Shown: positions 6,765-16,989, counted from the stretch's first letter. The stretch: 64,000 nucleotides of DNA from Hymenobacter lucidus (GCF_020447265.1 NZ_JAJADR010000001.1:558001-622000), one strand, 5' to 3'. Program-made: numbers and translations. The notes: a model not told the origin generated them from the sequence alone.

Positions 6765-9700
6765 ATGAGAAGACCTTTCCTGCTCAGCTGCCTGCTGCTC
6801 CTGCTCAGTGGCCTGCCTGCTGCCGTTGCCCAAAAGACCCAAACTGCTCACCCTACCCGGCCCAACTATAACCACGGCGGCGAAAACTGGGAAAGCAAAA
6901 CCCCGCCCGACAGCAGCCGCATCCGCTATTCCATTTTCCTGATCGGCGACGTGGGCAAGCCCGTCAAGAAAGCCGACGGCGGCGAACCGTCGCTGAATTT
7001 TCTGCACCAGCAGATCGTGAAGGCTGGCTCAAAAAGCACCACCATCTTCCTCGGCGACAACGTGTACGAGTACGGCATGCCCCGCGAGGGCGCCTACGAC
7101 CGGAAGGAGTCCGAGGAGCGCATGATCGGGCAGCTCGAGAGCCTGCGCGGCTACGACGGCGAGAAGTACATGATTCCCGGCAACCACGACTGGAAGCAGG
7201 GCCTCACCGGCGCCGTAGATCAGGTGAACCGCCAGCAGGCCTTCGTGGAAAACTATCTGACCAGCGACTCGGCCGCCTTTCCCTTTACCGGCGACTTTTT
7301 CATTCCGCGCGACGCCTGTCCCGGCCCGTTCGAGGTGCGTTTGCAGGACGATATTCTGATGATTGCCATCAACTCGCAGTGGTTTCTGCAAACCAGCGGC
7401 GAGCGGCCCTACGGCGGCAACAGCGGCTGCGGCGTGGCCAACGAAACTGACTTCTTCACCCAGATTGAGGACATCATTCAGCGCAACCAGAACCGCAATA
7501 TCATGGTTATTGCGCACCACCCGCTGTTTTCGGATGGTATTCATGGTGGCTACTTCACCCTGGCCGACCACTTCTTCCCGCTGTCCATTGTGTATAAGTA
7601 CGCGTTTCTGCCGCTGCCTATTATTGGCTCGGTGTATCCGTTTGCCCGCAAATACGGCGGGGTAAGCCAGGACATTGCCCACCCCATGTACCAGGCCTAC
7701 AAGAAGGGCCTGATGGAGATTTTCGACAAGTACCCCAACATCATCTACGCCGCCGGCCACGAGCACAACCTGCAGTATTTCAAGGTGGGCGCTACGCACG
7801 AAATCGTGAGCGGCTCGGGCTGCAAAACCCAGCACGTACGCTCCGGTAAAAGCGGCGACGCCATCTTCTCCGACAAGGAAAAAGGCTGGTCGCGCGTGAA
7901 CTACTATGACAACGGCGAGGTCTGGACCGAGTTCTGGATTCCGAACGACAAGGGCGAATCGGGCCGGCTGGTGTTTCGCACCCCGCTCTACGCCAAGGAA
8001 ACCAAGGAAGTCGCCGTCATTCAGGAAGTGAAGAACGTGAAGCGGCCCAATTACCGCGACAGTAGCATCACGCTGGCCGTAAATAAGGACTACAACGAGC
8101 GGGGCAAATTCCACCGCTTCCTCTTCGGCGAGCATTACCGCAAGGAGTGGGCCACACCCGTGACCTTTCCGGTGCTGGATATGGCCACCGAGCGCGGCGG
8201 TCTGGAACCCTACAAAATCGGGGGCGGCAAGCAGACAGCCTCGCTGAAGGTGCGCAACGAGGAAGGCCGCAACTACACCCTGCGCGGCCTCAACAAGGAC
8301 CCCGCCGCCGTGCTGCCCGAGGCCCTGCGCGAAGGCGCCGCCAAGGATATTCTGCAGGACCAGATTTCGGCCCAACACCCGTTTGGCGCGTTTCCGGTGG
8401 CGGTGCTGGGCACCACGGCCGGCATTCTGCACACCAATCCGCAGCCGGTGTTCATTCCCCAGGACCCCTTGCTGGGCCAGTACTACGAGCGGTTTTCGAA
8501 CACGCCGGCCATGATTGAGGAAGACGCCAAGGACGACCAGAGCAACGTGGCTTCCCTGGGCAACGCCGAAAACCTGGTGGGCACCGACAAGGTGATGGAG
8601 CGCCTCATCGACGACAACGACAACCGCGTCAACGAAAAAGCCTTTGCCCGCTCTCGCCTCTTCGATATGTGGATCGGCGACTGGGACCGGCACGAAGACC
8701 AGTGGCGCTGGGCTGAAACCAAGGACAAGGACGGGGACCGGAAGTTTACGGCCGTACCCGAAGACCGCGACATTGCCTTCTTCAAGGGCGACGGGCTGCT
8801 GCCTTACCTGGCCTCGCGCAAGTGGGCCATCCGCAACTTTCAGAACTTCGGCTACGACTACGCCGACTACAAAGGCCTCAACCTGACGGCCTTGGCCAAC
8901 GACCGGGTATTCCTGGCCTCGGTAACCAAGGAAGACTGGGTGAAAACGGCCGAGAAGATGAAGGCCGACCTGACCGACGCCGAAATCGAAAAGGCCTTCA
9001 AAACCCAGTGGCCCCAAGAAATATACGACCTGCACGGGGCCGAAATCGTGGCTAAGCTGAAGAGTCGCCGCGACTTGCTGCCGAAGCTGGCCGCCGACTA
9101 CTACGCCACGCTCAACAACCTGGTGGAAGTGAAGGGCAGCTCGAAGCGCGAGAAGTTTGAGGTAGAGCGCCTGGCCGATGAGAAAACCCGCGTGAAGGTG
9201 ACCAAGATCAACAAGGAAGGTCAGCTGACCAAAACCCTGTTCGATAAGACCTTCGACAAGGAAACCAAGGAAATCCGCCTCTACGGCTTCTCCGGCAACG
9301 ACATCTACAACGTGTCCGGCAGCTCAAAAGGCGGCTCGGTGGTGCGCATCATCGGCGGCACCGACCGGGACTCGATTACCGACAACTCCCGCGTGGGTGG
9401 CCTGCGCCACAAAACTCAGATTTACGACGCCGACACCGGCAACGTCATCAACGCCGGCAAGGAAGCCCGGCTGCGCCTGGAGCCCGGCATCGACGTAAGC
9501 CAGTACGATACCCACCCCCGCACCGACCGCAAAGACTATAGTCTGAACTATTTCGGCCCGTCTCTGTACTTCGGCTACAACATCGACGACCGGCTCTTCA
9601 TCGGTGGCGGCGCTACCTACCGCACCTACGCGTTTCGGCGCACGCCCTACGCTACTGAGCAGACGCTGGCGGCCAACTACTCGCCCTCCCAGAAAGCCTA

Positions 9701-10664
9701 CAATGTGCGCTATCTGGGGCACTTTGTGGATATGTTTGGTAAGTACGACCTGCGCGTGAATGCTCAACTCTACGGCCCGCAGCTGCTCTACAATTACTTC
9801 GGTGAGGGCAACAACTCGGTGAACATTCTGACCGAGGACGATGATGACGACCGGGTGCGCAACCGCGACATCAACGACACCTACCGGGTGCGCTTCTCCC
9901 GCCTTTACATTTCGCCGGTGCTGGAGCAAGATGTATTCAGCTTCCTGAAAGTGGGCATCGGTCCGCAGTACGACCAGTTCCATGTAGAGCGCAACCCCAT
10001 TGGTAGCCAGATTGATGCTGGCCTTGACGAAAATAGAAACGGCAAACCGGGCACGGCCGCCGTGGGCATTCGTTCCTCCGATTTTGGTATGAACCGCTAC
10101 CTCGGCGGCCGAGCCTACCTGAACATCGACGCGGCCAGCTCGCCCAAGAATCCGCGTATCGGCCTGCGCTGGTATAACGAGGTGCAGCAGAACTACCAGC
10201 TGAATGCCGAGCAGCTCAATTTTGGCCGCATTACCTCCGAATTCCGCTTTTACCTGAGCCCCAACTTCCCGTTCCAGCTCACCTGGGCCGGCCGCATCGG
10301 GGCCGCCCGCAACTGGGGCGACTACCGCTTCTATCAGGCTAACACGTTGGGCGGCACCACCAACCTGCGCGGCTACCGCCGCACGCGCTACGCGGGCCGC
10401 AGCACCGTGTATGCCAACGCCGAAGCCCGTTTGCAACTCTTCAGCTTCAACGCCTACCTGGTGCCCGGCAAGTTCGGTATTCTGGGTCTGGCCGATGCTG
10501 GCCGCGTGTTTTCGCAGTACGATACCCGCTCAGGCCTCGATGCCTTCCATACCGGCTTCGGTGGCGGCGTGTGGGTCGATGTGCTGAAGCAGGCCGTTAT
10601 TAATGCTACCTATTCGGTGGGGGAGGAGCGGCTGGTTTTCGTTGGTTTCGACTTCCTGTTTTAG
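6765..10664 (+). CDS. Metallophosphoesterase / kinase-like / BamA-type beta-barrel fusion
   Basis: 1299 residues from ATG at 6765, chosen because it places MRRPFLLSCLLLLLSGLPAA as a signal peptide ending in AVAQ; the frame itself opens earlier. The calcineurin-like phosphoesterase (about 50-340) has all motifs: GDVG, LGDNVY, PGNHDW, AHHPLF and GHEHN. The middle (about 480-760) has a GGGKQTASLKVR strand, then IGDWDRHEDQWRW near 639 and PEDRDIAFF near 666, reminiscent of HipA/CotH-like kinase catalytic and metal loops (inference). From about 925 to the end it is a beta-barrel of surface-antigen (Omp85/BamA-like) character, ending in Phe. It is probably an outer-membrane protein with its enzymatic part in the periplasm or outside. 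Confidence 0.85.
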   Translation: MRRPFLLSCLLLLLSGLPAAVAQKTQTAHPTRPNYNHGGENWESKTPPDSSRIRYSIFLIGDVGKPVKKADGGEPSLNFLHQQIVKAGSKSTTIFLGDNVYEYGMPREGAYDRKESEERMIGQLESLRGYDGEKYMIPGNHDWKQGLTGAVDQVNRQQAFVENYLTSDSAAFPFTGDFFIPRDACPGPFEVRLQDDILMIAINSQWFLQTSGERPYGGNSGCGVANETDFFTQIEDIIQRNQNRNIMVIAHHPLFSDGIHGGYFTLADHFFPLSIVYKYAFLPLPIIGSVYPFARKYGGVSQDIAHPMYQAYKKGLMEIFDKYPNIIYAAGHEHNLQYFKVGATHEIVSGSGCKTQHVRSGKSGDAIFSDKEKGWSRVNYYDNGEVWTEFWIPNDKGESGRLVFRTPLYAKETKEVAVIQEVKNVKRPNYRDSSITLAVNKDYNERGKFHRFLFGEHYRKEWATPVTFPVLDMATERGGLEPYKIGGGKQTASLKVRNEEGRNYTLRGLNKDPAAVLPEALREGAAKDILQDQISAQHPFGAFPVAVLGTTAGILHTNPQPVFIPQDPLLGQYYERFSNTPAMIEEDAKDDQSNVASLGNAENLVGTDKVMERLIDDNDNRVNEKAFARSRLFDMWIGDWDRHEDQWRWAETKDKDGDRKFTAVPEDRDIAFFKGDGLLPYLASRKWAIRNFQNFGYDYADYKGLNLTALANDRVFLASVTKEDWVKTAEKMKADLTDAEIEKAFKTQWPQEIYDLHGAEIVAKLKSRRDLLPKLAADYYATLNNLVEVKGSSKREKFEVERLADEKTRVKVTKINKEGQLTKTLFDKTFDKETKEIRLYGFSGNDIYNVSGSSKGGSVVRIIGGTDRDSITDNSRVGGLRHKTQIYDADTGNVINAGKEARLRLEPGIDVSQYDTHPRTDRKDYSLNYFGPSLYFGYNIDDRLFIGGGATYRTYAFRRTPYATEQTLAANYSPSQKAYNVRYLGHFVDMFGKYDLRVNAQLYGPQLLYNYFGEGNNSVNILTEDDDDDRVRNRDINDTYRVRFSRLYISPVLEQDVFSFLKVGIGPQYDQFHVERNPIGSQIDAGLDENRNGKPGTAAVGIRSSDFGMNRYLGGRAYLNIDAASSPKNPRIGLRWYNEVQQNYQLNAEQLNFGRITSEFRFYLSPNFPFQLTWAGRIGAARNWGDYRFYQANTLGGTTNLRGYRRTRYAGRSTVYANAEARLQLFSFNAYLVPGKFGILGLADAGRVFSQYDTRSGLDAFHTGFGGGVWVDVLKQAVINATYSVGEERLVFVGFDFLF

Positions 10665-10847
10665 CCTAACCCACTTCGTATGCAGCGCCCCGAGCAGCTT
10701 GCCCCGGCAGGTTTGTTCGGGGCGTTTTCGCAGCCGGTTTTTTCGGGCACATTGTTGCGGTTTTTCACCCATCCTTTTTCGCTTAGTCACGTTTAGAACC
10801 GGGTATTCGGCTCCGGCCGAAAGCTCCTCGCGCTTTTACCGCCCTTC

Positions 10848-11963
10848 ATGAAGACTCGCTACCATCTGCCGGTTTCGGCTGCGCTACGTCGCTGCCTGCT
10901 GCTTACCGGCCTAAGCGGCGCGGCCCTCACTGCCCACGGGCAGGTGACGCCCACTCCCCGCGTATTTCCGCGCCCTGCTCCTGTTGCCACCGATACCGCC
11001 GCCGCCGACCAGGTAGGCCGCAGCCAGGAATTCGCCACGCCTTCGGTAGTTGGACAGGGCCCCAGCAAAGGGCTTGTTTTCCATTACGAGCGGGTGCCGC
11101 GGTTCAATGTTTCGTCCGACGCGCAGAAGGTAGGCCTCAAAGATTTCAACACACAGGCCACCAAGAACGCCCGCCTGATGATTAAGGGCTACATTCCGAT
11201 GCTCAATAATCCGCACCTCAAGCTGATTCTGGGCATCAATTATGAGCGGGAAGAGTTCCAGTTTCAGGACCGGCCTACCGGCTACGAGCTCTACGACAAC
11301 ATCGAAGACAAAGGTCTCAAAACTCTGGGTGCGCAGCTGGCCGTTATTCGGCCCGTGAATGAAACCAACTGGTACATTTTCCGGGTGAAGGGCGAGCTGA
11401 GCGGCGACTACACGTCCTCCGAGCTGAACGTGTCGGACTACCTGCGGGTATCGTCGGAGTTCCTGTACGGCTGGAAGCGCAGTCCCACCTTTTCGTGGGG
11501 CGTGGGCGTGCAGCTGGGCTACACCTTCGGCCGCTTCAGCCCGTATCCGGCTTTACTCTACAACCGCACTTTCAACCCGCGCTGGGGTGTGGAGGCCCTG
11601 TTTCCGGCCCGCGTCACGGTCCGCTACAATGCCTCGCCTAAGTCGCTGTTCTTCGCCGGCTACTCCGTCGATGGCCTTAATTACATCGTGAAGCTGCGCA
11701 CTCCGCTACGCTACGAAGGCGCCACCCTCAACTCGCTGGAACTGCGTGAAACCGAAGTGAAGGGCCGGCTGCGCTGGGAGCGGGAAATCTATGACTTCCT
11801 CTGGTTTGGCCTGGAAGGCGGCTACCGCTACAACTATGCCTTCGATGCCTTCGACCGCACCAACAACAACCGTATCAAAATTATCGACAGCAAGCTGGCC
11901 AATGCTCCCTACGCCAGCGTCGAGCTATTTATCGTGCCGCCGCGCAAGTTTCTGAAAAAGTAG
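10848..11963 (+). CDS. Outer-membrane beta-barrel protein, function unknown
   Basis: 371 residues with an N-terminal signal peptide (basic MKTRYHLPVSAALRR, hydrophobic core, AHGQ cleavage region). After a Pro/Thr-rich linker it consists of alternating amphipathic beta strands (for example LKLILGINYEREEFQF, FSWGVGVQLGYTFGRF, FLWFGLEGGYRYNYAF), typical of a small outer-membrane barrel, perhaps of the DUF6268 type. It follows the phosphoesterase-barrel gene by 183 bp on the same strand and is closed by its own terminator. No catalytic motif is visible. It could be a porin-like or structural protein. Confidence 0.75.
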   Translation: MKTRYHLPVSAALRRCLLLTGLSGAALTAHGQVTPTPRVFPRPAPVATDTAAADQVGRSQEFATPSVVGQGPSKGLVFHYERVPRFNVSSDAQKVGLKDFNTQATKNARLMIKGYIPMLNNPHLKLILGINYEREEFQFQDRPTGYELYDNIEDKGLKTLGAQLAVIRPVNETNWYIFRVKGELSGDYTSSELNVSDYLRVSSEFLYGWKRSPTFSWGVGVQLGYTFGRFSPYPALLYNRTFNPRWGVEALFPARVTVRYNASPKSLFFAGYSVDGLNYIVKLRTPLRYEGATLNSLELRETEVKGRLRWEREIYDFLWFGLEGGYRYNYAFDAFDRTNNNRIKIIDSKLANAPYASVELFIVPPRKFLKK

Positions 11964-11986
11964 CTGCCAGGGGTACAGCCACTCGC

Positions 11987-12025
11987 AAAAAAGCCAGCTT
12001 TTCCGGAAGGGAAGCTGGCTTTTTT
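11987..12025. terminator. Bidirectional terminator
   Basis: AAAAAAGCCAGCTT (11987-12000) pairs with AAGCTGGCTTTTTT (12012-12025). It lies between the convergent beta-barrel gene and ppk1. Confidence 0.8.
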
Positions 12026-12047
12026 CGTGTGCTTGCTCGGCAGGTCT

Positions 12048-14150
12048 TTAGTTTTTGGCCGGGGCTTTTTTCCGCCGGTTGCTCAGCTTGCGCAGGTACT
12101 CGTAGGTTTCAAACTGGGCCCGGATGGGCTTGGCATTCGGGTCGTCCTGGCCGATAAAGTTGTTGTGATAATCGCGCGACTTTACATTGTCCTGGCGCTG
12201 CAAATCCAACAGGTGGCGTACCTCGGCCCGTAGCTCGTCGTTGAGAATCGGGAAGGCCACTTCCACGCGGCGGTCCAGGTTGCGGGCCATCCAGTCGGAG
12301 GAGGCCACGTACACTTTCTCGTGGCCGTTGTTGCCGAATACGTACACCCGGGCGTGCTCCAGGTACCGGTCTACCATGCCGCGCTGCTGGATGTTGGTGC
12401 TTTGCCCTGCCAGCTGCGGTATCAGGCACGAAATGCCCCGGATGAGCAGCTCGATTTTCACGCCGGCCTCACTGGCCTCGTAAAGCTTATGAATCATCCG
12501 GTCGTCCTGTAGCGCGTTCAGCTTTAGAATGATATACGCATCCTTGCCCGCCTTAGCGTGCTTGATTTCCTTGTCAATCAGCGCGTTCAGCTTGTCGCGC
12601 AGTTCAAAGGGAGCCACCAGCAAATGCTCGAAGCCGGTTTTGGGCTGCCGGTCGTGGAAGTAGCGGAACACCTCGGCGGCCTCCCGCGTCAGGCGCGGGT
12701 CGGCCGTAAACAGGCCATGGTCGGCGTAGATGCGGCTGGTAACCTCGTTGAAGTTGCCGGTGCTGAAGTAGGCATAGAGGCGGTTCTGGTCTTCTTCGGT
12801 ACGCGTAATGAGCAGCAGCTTGCTATGCACCTTCAGCTCTGGAATGCCGAAAATAACGTTGGCCCCGGCCTTTTGCAGCTTCTCGGCCCAGTACATATTC
12901 GACTCCTCATCAAAGCGGGCTTTCAGCTCCACGACCACCGTTACCTGCTTGCCGTTTTTCACTGCCTTCAGCAAGGCTTTGGCCACTTCGCTCTTGGTCG
13001 AAACCCGGTAGAGCGTGATGCTGATGCTAGTAACCTGCGCATCGGCCCCGGCCTCGGAAATAAGGCGCGTCACGTAGTCGAACGATTGGTAGGGCAGGTG
13101 CAGCAGATGGTCACGCTCGGCAATGGCGGCCAGCATTTTGCCCGCCGTACGCGGTAGCGTAGGGTGGGGCAAAGGCGGCTGCTCCTGGTACTGCAGCTCG
13201 GGCAGGCCCAGGTCGGGGAAGCCAAAAAAGTCGCGGAAGTTGTGGTAGCGGCTCCCTTCCACCAACTCTTCCTTACCGATGCCGGTTTTCTGCATCACGG
13301 CTTTCAGCACGGTCTTGGGCATGGCAGGGTCGTAGAGGAGGCGGGCCGGGTAGCCGGTTTCGCGCTTCTGCAGGCTGCTCTTGATTTTGGCCATCATGTT
13401 GCCCGACACCTCTTCCTGAATGTCGAGCTCCGCGTCGCGCGAAATCTTGATGGCGTGTACCTCCACGTGCTGGTACTTCGGGAACAGCTCGGCGGCGCAG
13501 CAGCGTATTACGTCGTCCAGGAACATTACGTAACGCTCTTCACCCTCAGCGGGCAGCTCCACAAAACGGCCACCGTGGCGCTTGGTCGGCAGCTCAATAA
13601 CGAGCACCCGCTCATCCTCCAGGTGTTTTTTCTCCTTCACCGGCTTGCTCAGCAGCAGAGTCAGGTACACTGTCTGGTCCTTCAGAAACAGGTGGTGCAG
13701 GTTATCGTCCAGAATGGCGGGCGAAAGTAAGTCCTGCACTTTGTCGCGGAAGTACTGATGCACCCACTCACGCTGGGTTTCGCTCAGGTCATGCTCAGAT
13801 ACGAGGTGAATGTGCTGGCGGCGCAGCTCGGGCAGAATCCCGTTGCGAAACGTCTCGCCGAATTCCTGCTGCTGCCGGCCTACTTCGGCCAGCAGGTTTT
13901 TGAGCTGTTCGCCGGGGTCTTCGCCCAGCTTAGCGCGGGTTTTCTTCTTGAGCTTTACCAGCCGCCGGAGCGTGGCTACCCGCACCTTGAAGTATTCGTC
14001 GAGGTTGGAGGAGAAAATGGCCAGAAACTTTAGACGCTCCAGCAGTGGCACGTCCGGGTTCTGGGCTTCCTGCAGCACGCGGCCGTTGAAGGTAAGCCAG
14101 CTCAGTTCGCGGTTCAGCAGAACCGGCGCGGTTTTCTTGGGTGATTCCAT
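12048..14150 (-). CDS. ppk1: Polyphosphate kinase 1
   Basis: 700 residues from the ATG at 14150 (MESPKKTAPVLLNRELSWL). The longer frame adds 12 residues not typical of the family. PPK1 reversibly transfers the gamma phosphate of ATP onto polyphosphate chains. The N-terminal domain (LNRELSWLTFNGRVLQEA, SNLDEYFKVRV), head domain and two phospholipase-D-like C-terminal halves are all present. The first catalytic His is in VHSKLLLITR, around residue 440, and the second conserved stretch is NNGHEKVYVASSDWM. Length is standard. It lies 90 bp downstream of a SixA-like phosphatase on the same strand, a probable two-gene operon linking polyphosphate and phosphohistidine chemistry. Confidence 0.97.
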   Translation of the reverse strand: MESPKKTAPVLLNRELSWLTFNGRVLQEAQNPDVPLLERLKFLAIFSSNLDEYFKVRVATLRRLVKLKKKTRAKLGEDPGEQLKNLLAEVGRQQQEFGETFRNGILPELRRQHIHLVSEHDLSETQREWVHQYFRDKVQDLLSPAILDDNLHHLFLKDQTVYLTLLLSKPVKEKKHLEDERVLVIELPTKRHGGRFVELPAEGEERYVMFLDDVIRCCAAELFPKYQHVEVHAIKISRDAELDIQEEVSGNMMAKIKSSLQKRETGYPARLLYDPAMPKTVLKAVMQKTGIGKEELVEGSRYHNFRDFFGFPDLGLPELQYQEQPPLPHPTLPRTAGKMLAAIAERDHLLHLPYQSFDYVTRLISEAGADAQVTSISITLYRVSTKSEVAKALLKAVKNGKQVTVVVELKARFDEESNMYWAEKLQKAGANVIFGIPELKVHSKLLLITRTEEDQNRLYAYFSTGNFNEVTSRIYADHGLFTADPRLTREAAEVFRYFHDRQPKTGFEHLLVAPFELRDKLNALIDKEIKHAKAGKDAYIILKLNALQDDRMIHKLYEASEAGVKIELLIRGISCLIPQLAGQSTNIQQRGMVDRYLEHARVYVFGNNGHEKVYVASSDWMARNLDRRVEVAFPILNDELRAEVRHLLDLQRQDNVKSRDYHNNFIGQDDPNAKPIRAQFETYEYLRKLSNRRKKAPAKN

Positions 14151-14240
14151 ATAGGCGGGGCAAAGGCAACAGGCAAAGCCGGGCACCCGGAGCGAAGTGC
14201 TTCGTTGTTTCCGGCCCGTTCCAGGTTATGCAGGGCAAGG

Positions 14241-14738
14241 CTACTCGGGCTGGTTGCGCGGGTAGTCGTAGAAGTAAAATTCGGCGTTGGAGCGGTCCAC
14301 CTCGGCCCAGTTGGCGCAGCTGAACTTCACGCACACGATGGCTGCCGTGGGCAGATCATTCAGCGGGCTGGGCGAAATGACGTTAGCAAAATCGGTAATA
14401 GTCGGGTTGTGGCCCACCAGCAGCACCGAGTCGGCCGGGTCGGGCAGCTGCCGCACTACCTCTACCAGGTCGGGCACTTCGGCGCGGTAGATGCGCTCCA
14501 GCACCTGAATCTGGTCGTGCGGATAGCTCAGCTCCTTGGCTACCAGCGCCGCCGTGCTCAGGGCCCGTACGGCCGGTGAGCTAAGCAGCAGGTCGAGCTT
14601 AATGTCGCGCTTGGCCAGGGCCTGGCCCATGCGCGGGGCATCGGTGCGGCCCCGGTCGTTGAGGGGTCTTTCCTGGTCGCTCAGATCATCGAAATTCCAG
14701 CTCGATTTGGCGTGGCGCATCAGGTACAGGGTTTTCAT
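14241..14738 (-). CDS. SixA-like histidine phosphatase
   Basis: 165 residues from the ATG at 14738, placing the catalytic phrase LYLMRHAKSSW at the N-terminus as in the family; the open frame upstream is not family-like. The RHA(K) motif gives the phosphorylated His. The second His is in LLVGHNPTI, and RPLNDRGRTDAPRMG is the usual following helix. SixA-type enzymes dephosphorylate phosphohistidine proteins, but small histidine phosphatases vary in substrate. The gene is directly upstream of ppk1 and likely co-transcribed. Confidence 0.88.
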   Translation of the reverse strand: MKTLYLMRHAKSSWNFDDLSDQERPLNDRGRTDAPRMGQALAKRDIKLDLLLSSPAVRALSTAALVAKELSYPHDQIQVLERIYRAEVPDLVEVVRQLPDPADSVLLVGHNPTITDFANVISPSPLNDLPTAAIVCVKFSCANWAEVDRSNAEFYFYDYPRNQPE

Positions 14739-14834
14739 ACGGAGCGGTTCAGAAGGTGGGCAGGCCTCTTTACTGTTGGCCTTCACAAATGGTTATGAAG
14801 AATAAACTACGCACTTAGCCCGGCCGAAAACAAA

Positions 14835-14862
14835 CAAGGCCCGCCGGAATGGGCGGGCCTTG
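14835..14862 (-). terminator. Terminator of the GEVED-containing M43 protease gene
   Basis: Perfect 11-bp stem CAAGGCCCGCC (14835-14845) with GGCGGGCCTTG (14852-14862), followed on the minus strand by a T-rich run. It lies 59 bp after the stop at 14921. Confidence 0.75.
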
Positions 14863-14920
14863 TAAACCAGGGCCGGGAAGCAGCAGCACGTAAGGTTTAG
14901 CTACTGCTCCGGCTACCGGA

Positions 14921-16651
14921 TTATTGCTTCACGAAGCGCTGGTGCATTACTTGCTGGCCATCGGCAATGGTCAGCATATAGACGCCCTTCGCCAGTTCCG
15001 ACACGTTCAGTTGACCATTGTCGAAGCGAACCTGCTTCATTTCGGCACCACGTACGTCGTACACTTTTACCGATACGGCAGCCGCGTCGCGGTCGGCAGG
15101 CACGGTTACGTTCAGCACGTTGGTAGCTGGGTTCGGATACACCGAGTACTCGGTAGCGCTGCCCAGGCGGGCCGTTGAGGTGGCGCGGGCGGCACCACCG
15201 GTGATGGTTACGGTGTAATCTTCGGTTTCGCCGTAGCTGTAGCTGCCGCAGCTGGTCGTACCCGAGCCGTCGCTCATGACAACGCGCATGCGGGTGCTAC
15301 CCGATTTGGCCGTGGCTGGCACCGTGAAGTTCGAAGAACGGGTGGTAGCCACGTTGCTGGCGGCCGAGCTTACTACCAGTTCGCCGGCGTCAGTAAATAC
15401 GCCGTTCTGGTTGTAGTCGATGTACACTTTAAAGTACTCCGAGTAGGCCGTGCCCGTGAAACCTGCACTGTAGCTGATGGTTTGTGCCGAGCCAGCTGCC
15501 AGCGACGTGCTGATAGCCGTACCGTTGTAGTAGCCGGCATCAGCACCCGAAGTGCGGGCAATGGTACCCAGCTTCACGTAGTCGATGAACTCATACGATA
15601 CGCTGGTGCCTTTCGAGGTGCAATACGTAACGGGGGTAGTTCCACCACCGCCAGTGCCGGGAGCAGTGCCGCCCAGCGAGGTAAGCAGCGAAGCGCGGCT
15701 GCCGCCCGAAGCAAACAGAGCGTTCATGCGGGTGCTCTGGCCGGTCGAGAACATGTACATGCAGGCATCATCGGTGTAGTCCATGTAGTTCATGAACATG
15801 TCACCGTTGGTAGTATTGCCGCAGGTGCGGTGGGGGAAGGAGGGGCAGCCGGCATTGTCGGCCTGCTGGGTCGGCGTGTCCGATACCAAGTCGCTGCCAC
15901 AGTTGGCATCACCCCAGATGTGGCGCAGGTTCAGCCAGTGGCCTACTTCGTGGGTAGCCGTGCGGCCCAGGTTGAAGGGAGCCGACAGGTAGCCCGTGCG
16001 GCCGAAATAGTTGGGGCCGATAACAACCCCATCGGTGCTGGCCGCGCCGCCGGGAAACTGAGCATAGCCCAGAATGCCACCGCCGATGTTGCACACCCAC
16101 AGATTCAGGTACTGGGTAGCGGGCCAGGCGTTCAGGCCACCCGTGCTGGTGCTTTTCATGGCATCAGCCGTGCCCCAGGTCGTCTTGGTGCTCGATTTAC
16201 GCTCGATACCCGTAGTGGCGTTGCCGTTGGGGTCGCGCTTGGCCAGCACAAACTGCAGGCCGGCATCGGCGGCGAGGCCGGCGAAAGCCGCCGGCGTTTT
16301 GCTCACGTCGGAGTTAAGCTTGCGGAAGTCTTCGTTCAGAACGGCAATCTGCGACTGAATCTGGGCGTCCGAAATGTTTTCGTTGGCGTTGCTGTAAATA
16401 ACGTGAACCACTACCGGGATGGTGCCGGTGAGGGCCGTAGCACGCTGTGCCGTTGAATTGGCTTCAAACTGACGGGTTCGGCTTTCGATATCGCCCATGC
16501 GCTGCGCCAGGGATGGATCGGCCGCCATCTGGGCCTGCAATGCTTCCATGGTAGCGCACTGGCGTTTGGTCAACGCCTTTTGTGCGAGGGCTTCAGAAGT
16601 TAACCCGAGGCCTAGACAAGCCAAGGCTACTGCGTAAAAGGTTTTTTTCAT
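14921..16651 (-). CDS. Secreted M43 (pappalysin-type) zinc metalloprotease with GEVED and T9SS sorting domains
   Basis: 576 residues. It has a signal peptide [23 protein letters not shown] and a propeptide-like helical region. The M43 catalytic domain (about 75-325) has [14 protein letters not shown] as the extended HExxHxxGxxH-type zinc site and a Met-turn in [18 protein letters not shown] domain follows at about 355-485 ([15 protein letters not shown], then [14 protein letters not shown]). The C-terminal T9SS type A sorting domain has [14 protein letters not shown] and GVYMLTI. It is predicted to be exported by Sec and then across the outer membrane by T9SS. It is a tandem paralog of the next gene, which lacks the GEVED domain. 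A promoter-like element and 5' leader are conserved with that paralog. Confidence 0.95.
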   Translation of the reverse strand: MKKTFYAVALACLGLGLTSEALAQKALTKRQCATMEALQAQMAADPSLAQRMGDIESRTRQFEANSTAQRATALTGTIPVVVHVIYSNANENISDAQIQSQIAVLNEDFRKLNSDVSKTPAAFAGLAADAGLQFVLAKRDPNGNATTGIERKSSTKTTWGTADAMKSTSTGGLNAWPATQYLNLWVCNIGGGILGYAQFPGGAASTDGVVIGPNYFGRTGYLSAPFNLGRTATHEVGHWLNLRHIWGDANCGSDLVSDTPTQQADNAGCPSFPHRTCGNTTNGDMFMNYMDYTDDACMYMFSTGQSTRMNALFASGGSRASLLTSLGGTAPGTGGGGTTPVTYCTSKGTSVSYEFIDYVKLGTIARTSGADAGYYNGTAISTSLAAGSAQTISYSAGFTGTAYSEYFKVYIDYNQNGVFTDAGELVVSSAASNVATTRSSNFTVPATAKSGSTRMRVVMSDGSGTTSCGSYSYGETEDYTVTITGGAARATSTARLGSATEYSVYPNPATNVLNVTVPADRDAAAVSVKVYDVRGAEMKQVRFDNGQLNVSELAKGVYMLTIADGQQVMHQRFVKQ

Positions 16652-16693
16652 GTGAAATGGAAAGATTTGGTTGTGGAAAGGAGAACGAGGGTG

Positions 16694-16723
16694 CCAATGT
16701 ATTGAATATTTTGACAGGAATAA
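16694..16723 (-). promoter_or_regulatory. Candidate promoter of the GEVED M43 protease gene
   Basis: On the minus strand TACATTGG (16694-16701) resembles the Bacteroidota -7 box TAnnTTTG. TTA lies 19 bp upstream at 16721-16723, where TTG is expected. The same block, TTCAATAnnTTGG plus a CCTCGnTTCTC leader, recurs upstream of the paralog. Confidence 0.4.
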
Positions 16724-16883
16724 TTCGATATGATATAAAATCTATAATTTTTTAGCTGAAACATTTCGTTATGCTCAACGTAGCGCGGTATTAATTGGTG
16801 AATATTGTAATAAAGTCAGCCAAGCCGTGTAGGTACAGATAATTGGATTATTCCAGCGTTTGACCGGAATTGGACAAAAAAAG

Positions 16884-16911
16884 AAAAGCCCACCGATATC
16901 GGTAGGCTTTT
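16884..16911 (-). terminator. Terminator of the second M43 protease gene
   Basis: AAAAGCC, one mismatch, ACCGAT pairs with ATCGGT and GGCTTTT (16898-16911). Further A residues on the plus strand at 16876-16882 give a U-rich end on the minus strand. Confidence 0.7.
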
Positions 16912-16989
16912 CCGGTGAGTGAAGTTCAGATCCTAGATCAGAAAACCAGCAGCTGCTGCAACAACTGCCAGCGCTGCTAAGATAGAGTT

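Larger units (their letters stand above)
16652..16989. other. 338-bp AT-rich intergenic region between the two M43 genes
   Basis: It holds the candidate promoter of the upstream-reading protease gene (16694-16723) and the terminator of the other paralog (16884-16911). The centre, about 16725-16860, is AT-rich with no ORF. Confidence 0.6.

Noticed and set aside
7029..9035. 668-codon open frame on the minus strand antisense to the phosphoesterase-barrel gene
   Set aside because: It lies wholly opposite a gene with clear motifs and signal peptide; its translation is rich in Val, Gly, His and Leu as expected from the complement of GC-rich codons and has no domain.
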